From contig CM019220.1 in NCBI GenBank assembly GCA_009741485.1, positions 27,097,048-27,161,047 on the forward strand: a DNA stretch of 64,000 nt. Direction: 5' to 3'. This document shows positions 14,801 through 26,800 of this stretch, in pieces. Both the position numbers and the translations under genes were made by a program. The notes under the pieces were generated by a model. It was not told the origin of the DNA, made no database searches, and worked only from the letters and a program-made list of their open reading frames with translations. Source of the stretch: Malurus cyaneus samueli. Its lineage: Eukaryota; Chordata; Aves; Passeriformes; Maluridae. Position 1 is the stretch's first letter; each line of letters begins with the position of its first letter.

Positions 14801-17800
14801 ACTACGTTACAGCCAGTCATACTCCCAGAACGACTGACCACAGCTCAACCCTCTGACTTTGAGCAGAGGCGTCTCTTGAACCTCTGGAGAAGCAGAAGGA
14901 GAGACAAGGCAGTCCTGAGCTGAGCAGCAGCTCCAGCTGAGAAGAAAAACTGAGTGCTGGGAAAAGCAAACCATTGCTGGTGGTAATAACTTAACCCAAG
15001 TGTGGTTGTGATGTTAACCAAGCAGTGTGGTGAATATCAAAAGAGAATTCAAACACCCCTCTGTGGTTCTGAGAGGGTCCCTTCAAGCACAGGCAGGAGG
15101 TGCACCCTGTGAGGTTTGTGACGTGTTTCTAAGTGCTGGAGACAGAGGAGCACCTAGCTGCCTGATGAAAATGCAGATTTCTCTTGGGCTTGGTTTAGGC
15201 TAAAACTGAAAAAAAGAGATTAATGAAATGCAAGTTTTCCCAGAAAGGAAAGAAAATAGAAGGCACTCATGTCCCAAGCGTTGGCAGTTCTTGATGCAGA
15301 GTGTCTTCACTAATGACTAAAAGAGTAATTAGAAAAATTATTTTTCATTACTTGAAACCAATCATCACATTGCTCAATTATGCTTTTCTCTCTTTCTTCA
15401 CTCCCCTCTCAGATTGTGACTTAGACGTGATAATTGGCTTTGATGTCTCGGATGTTGGGCCTGGCCAGAATATATTCACTTCCCAGCGAGGTCTGGAGTC
15501 CAGAGTGGAGTCTGTGCTGAACAGGCTAACACAGATGCAGAAGATCAGCTGCACTGGTAACCAGGCACCCAATGTCAGGGTGGCCATCATGGCCCAGGCC
15601 CAGGGGGGACCCGTGGAGGGGCTGGACTTCTCTGAGTACCGGCCCGAGCTCTTGGAGAGGTTCCTGGACATGCGGACCCGTGGGCCCTACGTCCTCACAG
15701 CTGACACGCTCAGGTCCTACCTCAGCAAATTCCGATCCTCACCTGCTGGCAGCACCAAGGTGAGTCAAGGCCACTCTGGGGTGGTGCTGGCCAGCAAAGC
15801 TGACTTCTGATGTGCTTTCGTTGGTAAAGAAACTGTAAATTCATAATTTAAAAAACTTAAATTAATTACATTTACTCACCCTAAATTGGGTCATTTAAGC
15901 CCTACTTGTTTGCTGCACTCTCCCAGCATTGTCAAGGTCCTATCATGACAACTGGTGAGCAGCCAGTGCCCATAGCCACTGCTTGGCTCAAATTATTGCC
16001 TTCCAGATATTTCCCATGTCCTGCTCTAGCAACAAACCCCTGCATGAAGCAATGTACAGGACCTTAGCACTGGAATGCAAAGCCTCGTGGCCTCAAAGAG
16101 ATGTAACAGATCCCCCATCTCCTCTCAGATAAAGCATAGGAAAAAGGCTCTTCAGGCTGCGCACGGATTGTGTTTCACACCTGAAATGTTCTGGGTTCTG
16201 ACAGCGATTTATTTCTCTCCTAGGTCATAATCCATTTTACTGATGGTGTTGATCAGCCAATAAATCAGCTGGAGGCTGCTTCATCTACTTTACACGCAGA
16301 AGGTAATTTTTTTGCTCCTACTGGCAGTGATTATAATCCATGTTAACATGTGACCCATTTTACCCCCATTCCACTACCTTTTCTCCTAAATCCATCTACT
16401 TTTGATAGTAAGGAATAAGGATTTTGTGAGTTCTATGTGCACTTGCTGTTCCTCACTGCCTTTCTGCCACCTAAGTGTGTGGGCACCTTGCAGTGGATGA
16501 GCTGAAGATGCTTGCTCTCAATTCACTAATCTCTGTTTGCAATCAGAGATGTGGATAATGACGTGTGATCGCAGGGGAGGGTGTGCAGGCTCTGCAGAGC
16601 ACCTCTCCCCATCACAAAGCCCCTTCTGCTTCCCCCTGCCAGGAGTCAACGCTCTCATCTTCGTCGGGCTGGACCGAGTGACCAACTTCGACAGAGTGAT
16701 GCAGCTGGAGTTTGGCCGTGGGTTCACCTACAACAGACCACTCAGAGTTAATCTGCTGGACTTGGACTTCGAGCTGGCAGAGCAGCTTGTAAGTAACTTG
16801 GCACAGGCAGCGCTGCCTCGTAATGCTGGAGAAAAGCCCGCGGCTGTGTCTCCTGCGGGGCCGAGCCGTGGCTGGATTACACCCTCCTGGCTCTGCTCTT
16901 CTCCCCTCCCTGCCTCACGTCAGCTCTTCTCACAAATGCCATGGCAAATAAAGTTCAGAGCAGATCATGGTCTTGTCCCACTCCTGAAGAAACCCTACTC
17001 CAGCTGAGGCATCAGGTCAAATGGGATGGGATAAGATGCCATCAAAAGCCCCCATGCCAAAAGCCCGCCCTCTGCCTGTGTTTACACTTGTTTTTTTTAA
17101 CCTTACAGTAATGCCCTGTCGTGCCTGGTCAGTGCTAAACCTCTTGTGGACGCACTGCTTTCGAGGTTTCTTTCCCTGAGCTCATACACTCTATTTTAGA
17201 CATGCTTCTAACAAAGGAGTTACCCTTTAAAGTCCCTTCCAACCCAACCCTTTCCATGATTCTTTCTTCTTCATAGATTTACTTCTTTCCCAATGCATAG
17301 CCCCTCTCAAGTGCTGAGTTAGTTTGCCGTCAGTGTCAGTATGTTCAGTTCCTCCCAACTTCTCAGCTGCTACCAGCACGATTGAGGCCCTTTTCCAGTA
17401 GATTTAATAAGACTGGGCTTAACCACTGGTTCCTGTGGCAACCTTGCTGGGCCCTTCTCTGCAAATCAAACTGCAGCCATTTGGGAGTGGGCCTTGGGTT
17501 TTGGGATAAGAGTTGGTCCTCAGCCCCTCCCCAAGTAATTTAGTCACAGAAAATCCTTCCAAAACGTAAATGCAAAGCTGGCAGGAAATGTTTGCAGCCA
17601 GCAATGTACTTGGCAAAGAAAGTGATTTTTTTTTCTCTTCTTTCTGTTGGATGATGCAAAACCAAGCTGTGATTTCTCTGAGTCCATATCATTCTTTTTA
17701 ATGTTTTGGGGGTTTTTTCCCTTTTACTCTGTGCTCACAAATCCTTCTCATCCTGCAGGCTGCTGGTGAGCTGCTCACTGCAGTGACTTTCCCATGGCCT

Positions 17801-20800
17801 GCTCCACAGCCTGGATTTGTTTCTTTGGAGATGAGATTTCTCTCTTCACTGACAGGCACTGCTCCAGGGACTGATGCCCTACTAAATGCACTCTATGAGT
17901 TCTGCCCCATGCAGATTCTGTTTAAACCCTTCCCTCTGATGTCCAAAATCAGGTGTTGGGGCTCTGGCAGGTTTCTAACACCTTCACTTCCCGTTTTTCC
18001 TGCAGGACAACATTGCAGAGAGGACATGCTGCAAGGTCCCCTGCAAGTGCTCAGGACAGAGAGGGGACAGAGGTGTGCCAGGCCCCATAGGACCAAAGGT
18101 ATGTCACTTAGTCTGGGAATGAAGGGTCCCTGAGCACGGGAACCTGGTGGTGACGTGCAGGTCGTGCAGTTGTAGTGGGTGATGTTAATGGGGGAGATCA
18201 TCTCCACTCACTCCTCCCATCTGAAAACTGGCTGGGGCTCATCTTCCCTTTTCTCAAAGCCTCAGTGCTGAAAACCATCCAAGAGGGCAGGGATGAGTGG
18301 CTGGAAGGATGGGGTGGAGCATCTTGTGAAACAGTTTAGGGACATCAAAAGGAGATTTTATCACTCATTAACACAGATGGCCAAGCAGCTGCTCTGTGCT
18401 TACCTAGGGAAACCTTGAATATCAATCACAGAGCTATGAAGGAAATTCACCGTTTTCTTTGTTGCCTTCTAGGGTGTCACAGGGGATCTTGGCTACGGAG
18501 GCTACCCTGGCGATGAAGGAGGGCCGGTGAGTGACTGCCCCTGCTCAAACAGGGACCTCACCATAGCAAAGTGTTGGAGGCTTTCCCACTAAATATTTTC
18601 TGCTGGGAATGTGTGTGTGGATTAGAAGAGACAGAAAGCAGAACTTTGAGTTTCCCGCACCTGGCAGGCTGAGTTGCTGGTCCCAGCTGCTCCCAAGAGA
18701 AAGCCAGGCAGGAGCTTCTTGGGAGCTGGAGAAGGATGATGAAGGGGAATAACTCTGATTATTTGATGTGACCCATTTCAGTGCTATCCCCCAAAACAAA
18801 TAAAATCCCCCTCTTCACCAAAACTGCAGCCTATGCCAAAGTTATCCATGCCACCTGCAGTTGAAAGATTTGAGTTAGTCCCAGAGTGGAACCAAGAAGG
18901 ATGTTCCTACCATCACACGGCAGACAACGTGAATCCCATGAATTCTTATTAGCACTGCTTCATCCAAACTCTGCATGAATCCCACGTCAGCCCTGGAATA
19001 AACATCCCTCCATGCATCACTCCCAAGGGTTGAAGCCGAGGCCAAGGGGCTGACGATGCTCATGGCTTTTCCAACAGCACAGGCTGCTGTGAGATCTCGT
19101 GTGCCAGGCAATGCTTTCCTGGGGCCTGAAGGTCAGGATGGGATTAGACATCTGTGCAGATCTCTGAGATCTCTCTCATCTTGTCATTTTAATTTTGAAA
19201 GAGAAGTTTCACAAATCTCTTTCACAGCTGAGGGACTGGGAAGGATGATTCTGTCTCAGTGATGAAGACTTGCAGTTGGTGTCTACATGAGGGCTGTGGG
19301 CAAGAGATGGTGGGGTGGCCAGGCAAAACCTGCTGGTCCTGTGCCTCCAAGCCACTTCCTGTTAGCCACATAAACAGGTTCCTGACTGTTGTTTTCTCCC
19401 CTCCATGCACCAGGGTGAGCGTGGGCCTCCAGGTGTGAACGGCACACAAGGTTTCCAGGGATGCCCCGGGCACAGAGGAACAAAGGTACGTGTGCGATGA
19501 GACTGTGCAGGGCAGACCCAGAGTCCAGTGGGTGAGAGTCCCCCAAGGGCAGCTCCTGCTGCTTTAGGAGGTCACACAACCTCTGCCATGTGCCCTTGAG
19601 TGGTGGTGTCCACCTGGCCAAGCACCAGGGGCTTTCAGGGCATATCATGGTTTTAGTGTTGCTGTGAGGAGCAAAAAGGCAGGTCAGAGACCCAGGCTCA
19701 ATCCACAGGCAAGGCTGATCTGTCTTCTGCAGTCTGGCTCTGAGGGAAAGATTTGGGAAGAGATGGATATGCGTGTCTTGGCCCAGGGCTGGGACAGTGA
19801 GTGGGTGGAATTCCGCTGTTGGGGAAGAGGCACAAGTGAGCAGAGGCTGTGGCTTTAAAGAGAAACCTTCAGCTGATGGTCCAGGACAGCAGCTGCACCA
19901 CAAGCCAGAAAAGGTGGTGAAATATATAATATTTGTGGGAAATAGTGAAATTAAGGGGATGTTTCCTACCATTTGTTCTGACCACATGATCCTCTGGCAG
20001 GGAGAAGAGGAATGCATGAACCAAGCCCTTTTGTTGCAGCTGAGATACTAAGTCTCGTTAAAAATCTGTCCAGCCTTGGACAAATGCACTAAGATTGGCT
20101 CTGGATTAACATAAAGATGAGTGCAGGGAGAAACAAAAGTCAGTGAAGGGAGACTTATGGCTGAGGGGTGAGATATTTTATTGGGTCAGTTGGATTAGTC
20201 CCATGCCCCACATATTTTATCTTGGCACAACTGTTGAGGAGGCAGCTGAAGAAAAACTTTGGCATAAGAGAAATTAGGGCAAGTCCTGCCCTGGTCATGG
20301 CTCTGGGTCTGCCACCAAACCCAGCTCTCCTTCTCCACTGCTTCCCACAGTAGTGAGCTGGACAAAAGTGGAATAACTCTCTTTTCTATCTCTTTAGGGT
20401 TCTCGGGGATTCCCAGGAGAGAAGGTATGGAGCTATTCCCTCATGCCTCAGCAGTGCCCATGAGTGTATGGACACATCAATACCCCCCTTCCCATTCCCC
20501 TTCCTCTCACTGAACATTTGCCCCTTGCCTCTCTTCCACAGGGTGAACTGGGAGAAATGGGTCTGGATGGCATTGATGGAGAAGAGGTCAGTCATTTTAA
20601 TTATTTTTCTCTTAATAACTTGATGCTTCATTGAAGTATCTAAAAAGCACCATGGAAGGGGTAAATCATTCTAAAATGATTTTCTATTTTTAGGGAGACA
20701 AGGGTTTGCCTGGCTCCTCTGGAGAGAAAGGATATTCTGGCAGGAGGGTAGGCTTTAATCACTCTTACAGTGGGGCTAAATGATGGTGTAAAAGTGGATT

Positions 20801-23800
20801 TGGGCCAGGGGAGGGTGGAAAGCCATTGTGCTCCCCTCAGGGCTGAGGGCTCGGTAGAAATGCTTTTGACAGGCAAGGGCTGCTCTTGCTAACTCTCCAT
20901 CTGTTCCCATAGGGAGATAAGGGAGTTAAGGGTGAACGAGGAGAACGAGGCGACCGTGGGCTCCGTGGCGATCCGGTAAATACTGCTAAAGCATCTTCTT
21001 GATTCTCCACCCACTTTCCACTGGTCCTGGAGTCGTCAGAGAGGGTGGCTCTGGCTCATTGAATGCTGCTTGATGGTGGCAGGTGCTGTGACAGAGCAAG
21101 GGCTTGGAGGGGATATATGAGTACCACACCAATTACTGTTTCGCTACGTTAAAATTCCCCTTCCTCCTCTTCAACATTATTTCTCAATTGAAAAGCTGTG
21201 TCTGTCTGAATACAGCAGCAATACTTCATCTAATTCAGTCAGAAAAGGAAAAAAGGAGAAGTTGGTTCTCAGCTCTAGCAGAGAAGTTTACGAGATTTGA
21301 TTTTCATGTCCCACTTACACAGATGTTTCTCATTGCTCTGTTGCTTTCAGGGAGATTCAGGAGCTGATAATACTCAACGGGGCTCCAGAGGACAGAAGGG
21401 TGAAATTGGACCAATGGTAAAATTTCTTTTTATTCTTGTGTTGTATTTTAGTTTTTACAACAGAATGAGACACAGAAAAGGAGAAGAAGGATGCTGCCAA
21501 AAAGATGCAAGCTCCTTAAACCTTGTCAGATGGAATATTTTTTTTCCACTAGAAAATGTTGTTGGTTTGCAACTAAAACTCCCTCTGGGAAGATGTCAGT
21601 TTAGGAGATGTTTTGTCTAAAAAAAAAAGGTTATTTTACAATGCCTTTTGGGACATTGTCTCTGAAAATTACTTTGTACTTGGAAATTACCTTTGTGTGT
21701 TCTCATGGGTCATACACAAAAGCAGAGAACTGATTAGATTACACCAAATCTAAACCTCCTGGTTCACCTGAACCTATGGCAAGAAAAAAGCCCCATGCAC
21801 TCCTTGGAAACTTTCAAAACCCATCTGTTTTCATAAAAGCTCATAATAAAAAAATCCATTTTAAACTGTCAAAAGGCATTTCCCAAGGAGTGGGAATGTT
21901 GACTTGTGCTGGCTCAGAAACTTGATGGAAAGCCTCTATGAGTTGTTACAAGGATTCCTACCAATGCAGGACTATTAATTTGTGTGAAAGAATGAAAGCA
22001 GCCATTTTTTGAGAATTTGATGTTTTCCCAGTGCCTGCTCATCTCAGGGTTCTTACTTGAATTTTGTTTTTCCCTTAGGGAGATCCTGGACCGGCAGGGC
22101 TGGAGGGTCAAGATGGTGGAGTCGGCAGGAGGGTGAGTTGCCAGACCTCCAGCCAGCAGGGCCCAAGCTTAGATTGACAATAACTTTTTCCCTCCTTCCT
22201 TCTCATGTATTTTGTTTCACAAACATCAGGAATTTAACCTCAAAATGCAACAAGCCACCCCAGAAAAAGGGGAAAAAATCTCAAAATGAAAATGCCTCAT
22301 GGCTTCCCGGCTTCTTGTAGAGACTTTGAAAGTCCAATCTTGAATTTATTCCCATGCAAATACCTCAGTACTCAGGTCAGTGGATGAGAAAGCAACTCAC
22401 CTACGTGGTGGAGTATTGGGGAATGTGAGGAGGGAGAAAATGTGCTGAAGTCTGATTTAAGAGAGCTGACCACATGGATTTTTCTCTCCCCCTCCCTGCA
22501 GTATTTTAAATAATCCAAATGTAATTCTGGACTATGAGAAGCATTGATACATGGATCTAAAAGCAACTGGGAAAGGTGTGCTCACATATTAGGGTAACAA
22601 GCCTTGTTGCTCCTTCATTTGCAGGGCATGGCAGGACGAAGGGGACCCATAGGGGTTAAGGTAGGTGCTGATGGGACAACAGCCTCAGCACCCAGAGAGG
22701 TGCCGAGAGAAGAGATGTGTGGGCTTTGCTTATTCCTCTCTGCCTCCTCTCTCCTTCAAATTTCCCTCCCCCTCCTCCTCAGCCTTATCTCCCTGTATAC
22801 TTCTTGCTGGGCTCCATGCAGAACCAGCTGTCCACATGCCTGCCCAGCAGCATTTCCTGATCAGATGTTTTGTCCCCCTGTGCTGCTGGAGCAGTGTAAG
22901 AGGGCCAAAGCATAAAGGAGGTTGATGGCCATCGATTGCAGCAGGCAAATTACCCTGCTGCTGCTGTGCTTATTCTCTGCTATCACCATATCTTTGAAAA
23001 AAAAAAAAACAAACCAAGAAAGAAACCCAGCTGAAAATCTGTTCTTCCCTGCTTTTCATGCACTGTGAATATCCCAATATCTTCTTTCCCTTCCCATGGC
23101 GCTGACCATGTCCTCCTATGCCAACCTGCACTGTCCTGTTTTGTACTTCCAGGGCACCAAGGGCGCACCTGGTCAAGCAGGGCCGGCTGGAGAACAAGGC
23201 ATGCGAGGGCCACAGGTCAGTGAGTTCACAGCAAAGGAAAAGCCTTGCTTCGTGATACTGTGGTGTTATTTCATCACAGCCCCTTCCCTGAAGAGTCTTA
23301 TCCACAAGAACTGTGGGGATTTGGGCATTTTTGAGTGTGCTGTGGCCAGGCTGTTCCACCTGGCACTGCATTCACACCAGCCAAGGTGTGACGTGTTTGC
23401 AAACCATCCTCAGACACTGCAAAATTGCCTTCTCCTTGGATCTTGGTGTGTGTCTGCCCCTGTGTTCTGCTGACAGCCTCTCTTTTCTCCCTGCACAGGG
23501 TCCACCTGGCCAAGTTGGCACGCCAGGCATCAGAGGAGAGCAGGGCGTCCCTGGACCCAGGGTAATCCTTCTGCAGCTTTCCAGACACTGACCCAACTCT
23601 ACTCTTGTTAAACTAACAAGATTCCAATGTGTCTTCCCATTCCCCTCTCCTAGGGCTCCAGCTCTGCTCCACTCTCTTATAACACACTCTTCCAGCATGA
23701 TTCTGCTCTCAACTTGCGCTTAAGCATCCTTGATCAAGAGTTACGGAAGAGAAAGAGCTAAAAGAAACCACAGAGGAGCCAGGACTTCAGTGTTTGGCCT

Positions 23801-26800
23801 ATTAATGTGATTTTCATTAAAGAGGATCCCTGAGTGACTGGTGGGGCATCTCTGTGGTGTTTCAGGCAGAAAAGTCAGAGCACGACCATTTCACATGCCT
23901 ACTGGGGCCACCCCACGTATTTATTTCTCCCTCCTGCTGCATTCCTCAACCAGACCCATGGACATAAAGATGCTTCATTTCCCCATTCCCTGCATGATTC
24001 TCCCCCTCCTGCTTTGCTGTGGGTGTTCTCTTAGGGCAATATAAATTGCGGCTGACATTTGCATCGAACTGAGCTGGACCTCCAGCTCTTCCCAAACATG
24101 AAGGAGACTTCTGAATTTCCTGAGGTGTTTTGAGAGGCACCAGCCCTAGTAGTCAATACATTATTTCCATGGTTACCCAATTCCCTAGTTTCTGGCACTC
24201 AAAATTTCTTGGCATGTTGCCAATATGACTCTTCTCCATTTCCATTCCAGGCTGGGACTGGACCTCCAGGACCTCCAGGAGAACGTGGCAGGATTGGTCC
24301 CATGGGACTCAAGGTATGTCTTCATGGGCATTGAGCATCAGCAACAAACGCAGCATTGAAAAGCTTCTGGATTTTGCATGAGCTAAAAAATACACATGAG
24401 ATGAACCTCAGTGTGGAGAGAAGCAAGGTCTCATTAAACTCCCTTTTCACTGAACAGAAAGGCAAAAGGAACTGAGCAACTGAGATTCCCAAGCAACTTC
24501 CCTGGGCAGGTTCTCAGACGGTGCTCATGTGGGAAGGTTTTATCTTTCCTGAAATCACCAAAGATCCCACTCAAGAGCAAGCACTTGGCAGCAGTGCTGG
24601 CTAAGTAGGTCCATTCCTGCCTTTCTGCCACAAGGAGGGCTGCAGACTGCTCTGTGTGAAGAAACCAGTGTTGATGGGATGGGGAAGGTACAGAGCTGCC
24701 TGGAGTTTCAGCACATGCTCTAACAGATTCTCTTCTTTTTAGGGTGAACCTGGAAACCCTGGACCTAAAGGGCCGAATGGACAGCCAGGCCCACGAGGAG
24801 AGATGGTGAGTGACCATTCCCTCCTACCTTTAAGGACACTTAAGGAGCTTTAAGGAACATTTAAGAGTTTCACAAAGAACTGTGGCTTCAGTGAATTCTT
24901 TTCCTTGCTGCTGGAGCTGTGGGGTTTAATTTGCTTACATATGACATATAATTTACATATTAATGACTTTGGCTTTCCAATTTTAGGGTGATGATGGACG
25001 AGATGGAATTGGTGGCCCAGGTCCTAAGGGCAGAAAGGTAGGTGTATGCTCAGCATTCCCACCTCCTTAACAAGGACAGGGAAGCAGCCAAGATCTCCAG
25101 CGAAGATGGATGAGGGCATTTTCTAGAACATATTCAAATTAACCTTTCTGTTGTTTCAGGGAGAACGTGGCTTCGTAGGCTATGCAGGGCCCAAGGTAGG
25201 GTGCAGCCCATGAGCTGTGCATTCATTTCCCAAGCAATTTTCCATGGGCCTGTGCAGGTTTAGAGCTGCTGTTTGTGGTTTTCCCCTCCTAGGGTGGACC
25301 TGGTGACCGTGGTGTCGCTGGAGGCCCTGGCCCCAAAGGAAACAGAGGCCGCAGGGTAAGCTGGACAGTGGCACAATTTTTCCCCTCTGCCTGAACGCCC
25401 TGAAAGAGGGACACATCTTTTCCTCCAAGTGTTCCTGGGAGTCTTCCTGCAGGTGTTCATGGAGAGGACTTCTCTGCTTTCTCTTTCTAGGGAAATGCAG
25501 GAGCACCTGGGACACCTGGTCAGAAAGGAGAGATTGGATACCCTGGGCCATCTGTAAGTGTTTGTTGCATTGATGATTGGCTTCATGTAGTGGTCTCTAT
25601 GGGTGCCAGGGACTGGAAAATAAACCCATCACTGTCTCCTGCTGATTTCAAGTTGGGGAAACCCCTCTTTATTTGCCTTGGATGTGTCTCCATAAATTTC
25701 TAAGTAGCTGTTTATCACTGAAAAATATTCATCCTTCCTCAAACCTAAGGAAAAGGTCAAGAGACACTATCTTATCAAGCACTAGGGTTTTCCCCATGGC
25801 AATATGGCCCTTAAAATTCCTTCCAGGAGATTCTCAGTTCTTTATCATTTATCACCCCACACAGGATATAGCTGATGACCAAATCTATCTGGCACAAGGA
25901 ACCCTAGAAATGCCAAGGTGATGGGGTTTGCTTTGCTTGTGAACCTGGAGCATCGTAACTCGTAGAATGGTCTGGATTGGAAAGGACATTAAAGACAATC
26001 TAGTTCCAGCCCCCGCTTTTGGGTTTGGCCTCAGCTAGGTTTACTCCTCACATGGGAAAGACCTTCCTCCTGTTGCTGGAGACGCAGCTGAAAACAGACA
26101 GGTTTTCCCTTGGCTCCTGCACAACCTGTAGTTCAGTAATTACTCCGACAGTGTTCACGGGGCACTCTGGAGATACACACTGCACTCAATTTCTCCCAAT
26201 TTCTTTGAAACAGGGCCTTAAAGGCGAGCAAGGAGAATCCAGAGATGTAAGTGTGGCATAATTTCTCTCTTGTTTTGACAAACTTTTTGGGTTGTCTGCG
26301 TGTGTGATGCATCTCTTCCCCCCCTCTTCTTTATTTCCTAAAGCAATGCGCGCTGGTGCGGAACATCAAAGACAAATGTCGTGAGTACCTCAGTGCTTTG
26401 CTGAGCCCCTCTCTCTACCCTGATTTGCCCATGGTGTTACAAGAACGTCACTGACCGAGCTGTTTTCTTCCCCATCTTTTCCACAGCTTGCTGCTATGGT
26501 AAGTCTCATTCAGGCCTTTAAACCCCAGGATGGCTGCATGCCACAGTTGTTGCTCCCCCACACACATGGTATGAATGATTTACCCCTGCTGAGAATGCTG
26601 TCCTTGAATCCTGGCAGCTGTTTGACTTTTTCCCAATGCACATTCCTGGCAGGTCCCAAGGAATGCCCTGTCTTCCCAACCGAGCTGGCCTTCGCTATCG
26701 ACACCTCCTCGGGTGTCGTGAGAGATGTTTTCAACAGGATGAAGCAAACTGTGCTCAGAGTGGTCAACAACTTGACCATTGCTGAGAGCAACTGTCCCCG

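Larger units (their letters stand above)
18099..26213 (+). other. COL6A3: Introns of the triple-helix block
   Basis: Eighteen introns of about 95 to 910 nt separate the helix exons in this span. Those above 300 nt are 18099-18472, 18527-19413, 19486-20397, 20976-21350, 21417-22078, 22133-22624, 22661-23152, 23562-24250, 24314-24742 and 25554-26213. Apart from a CR1 fragment near 25955 and an A-run near 22995, I see nothing recognisable in them. All are phase 0. Confidence 0.8.
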
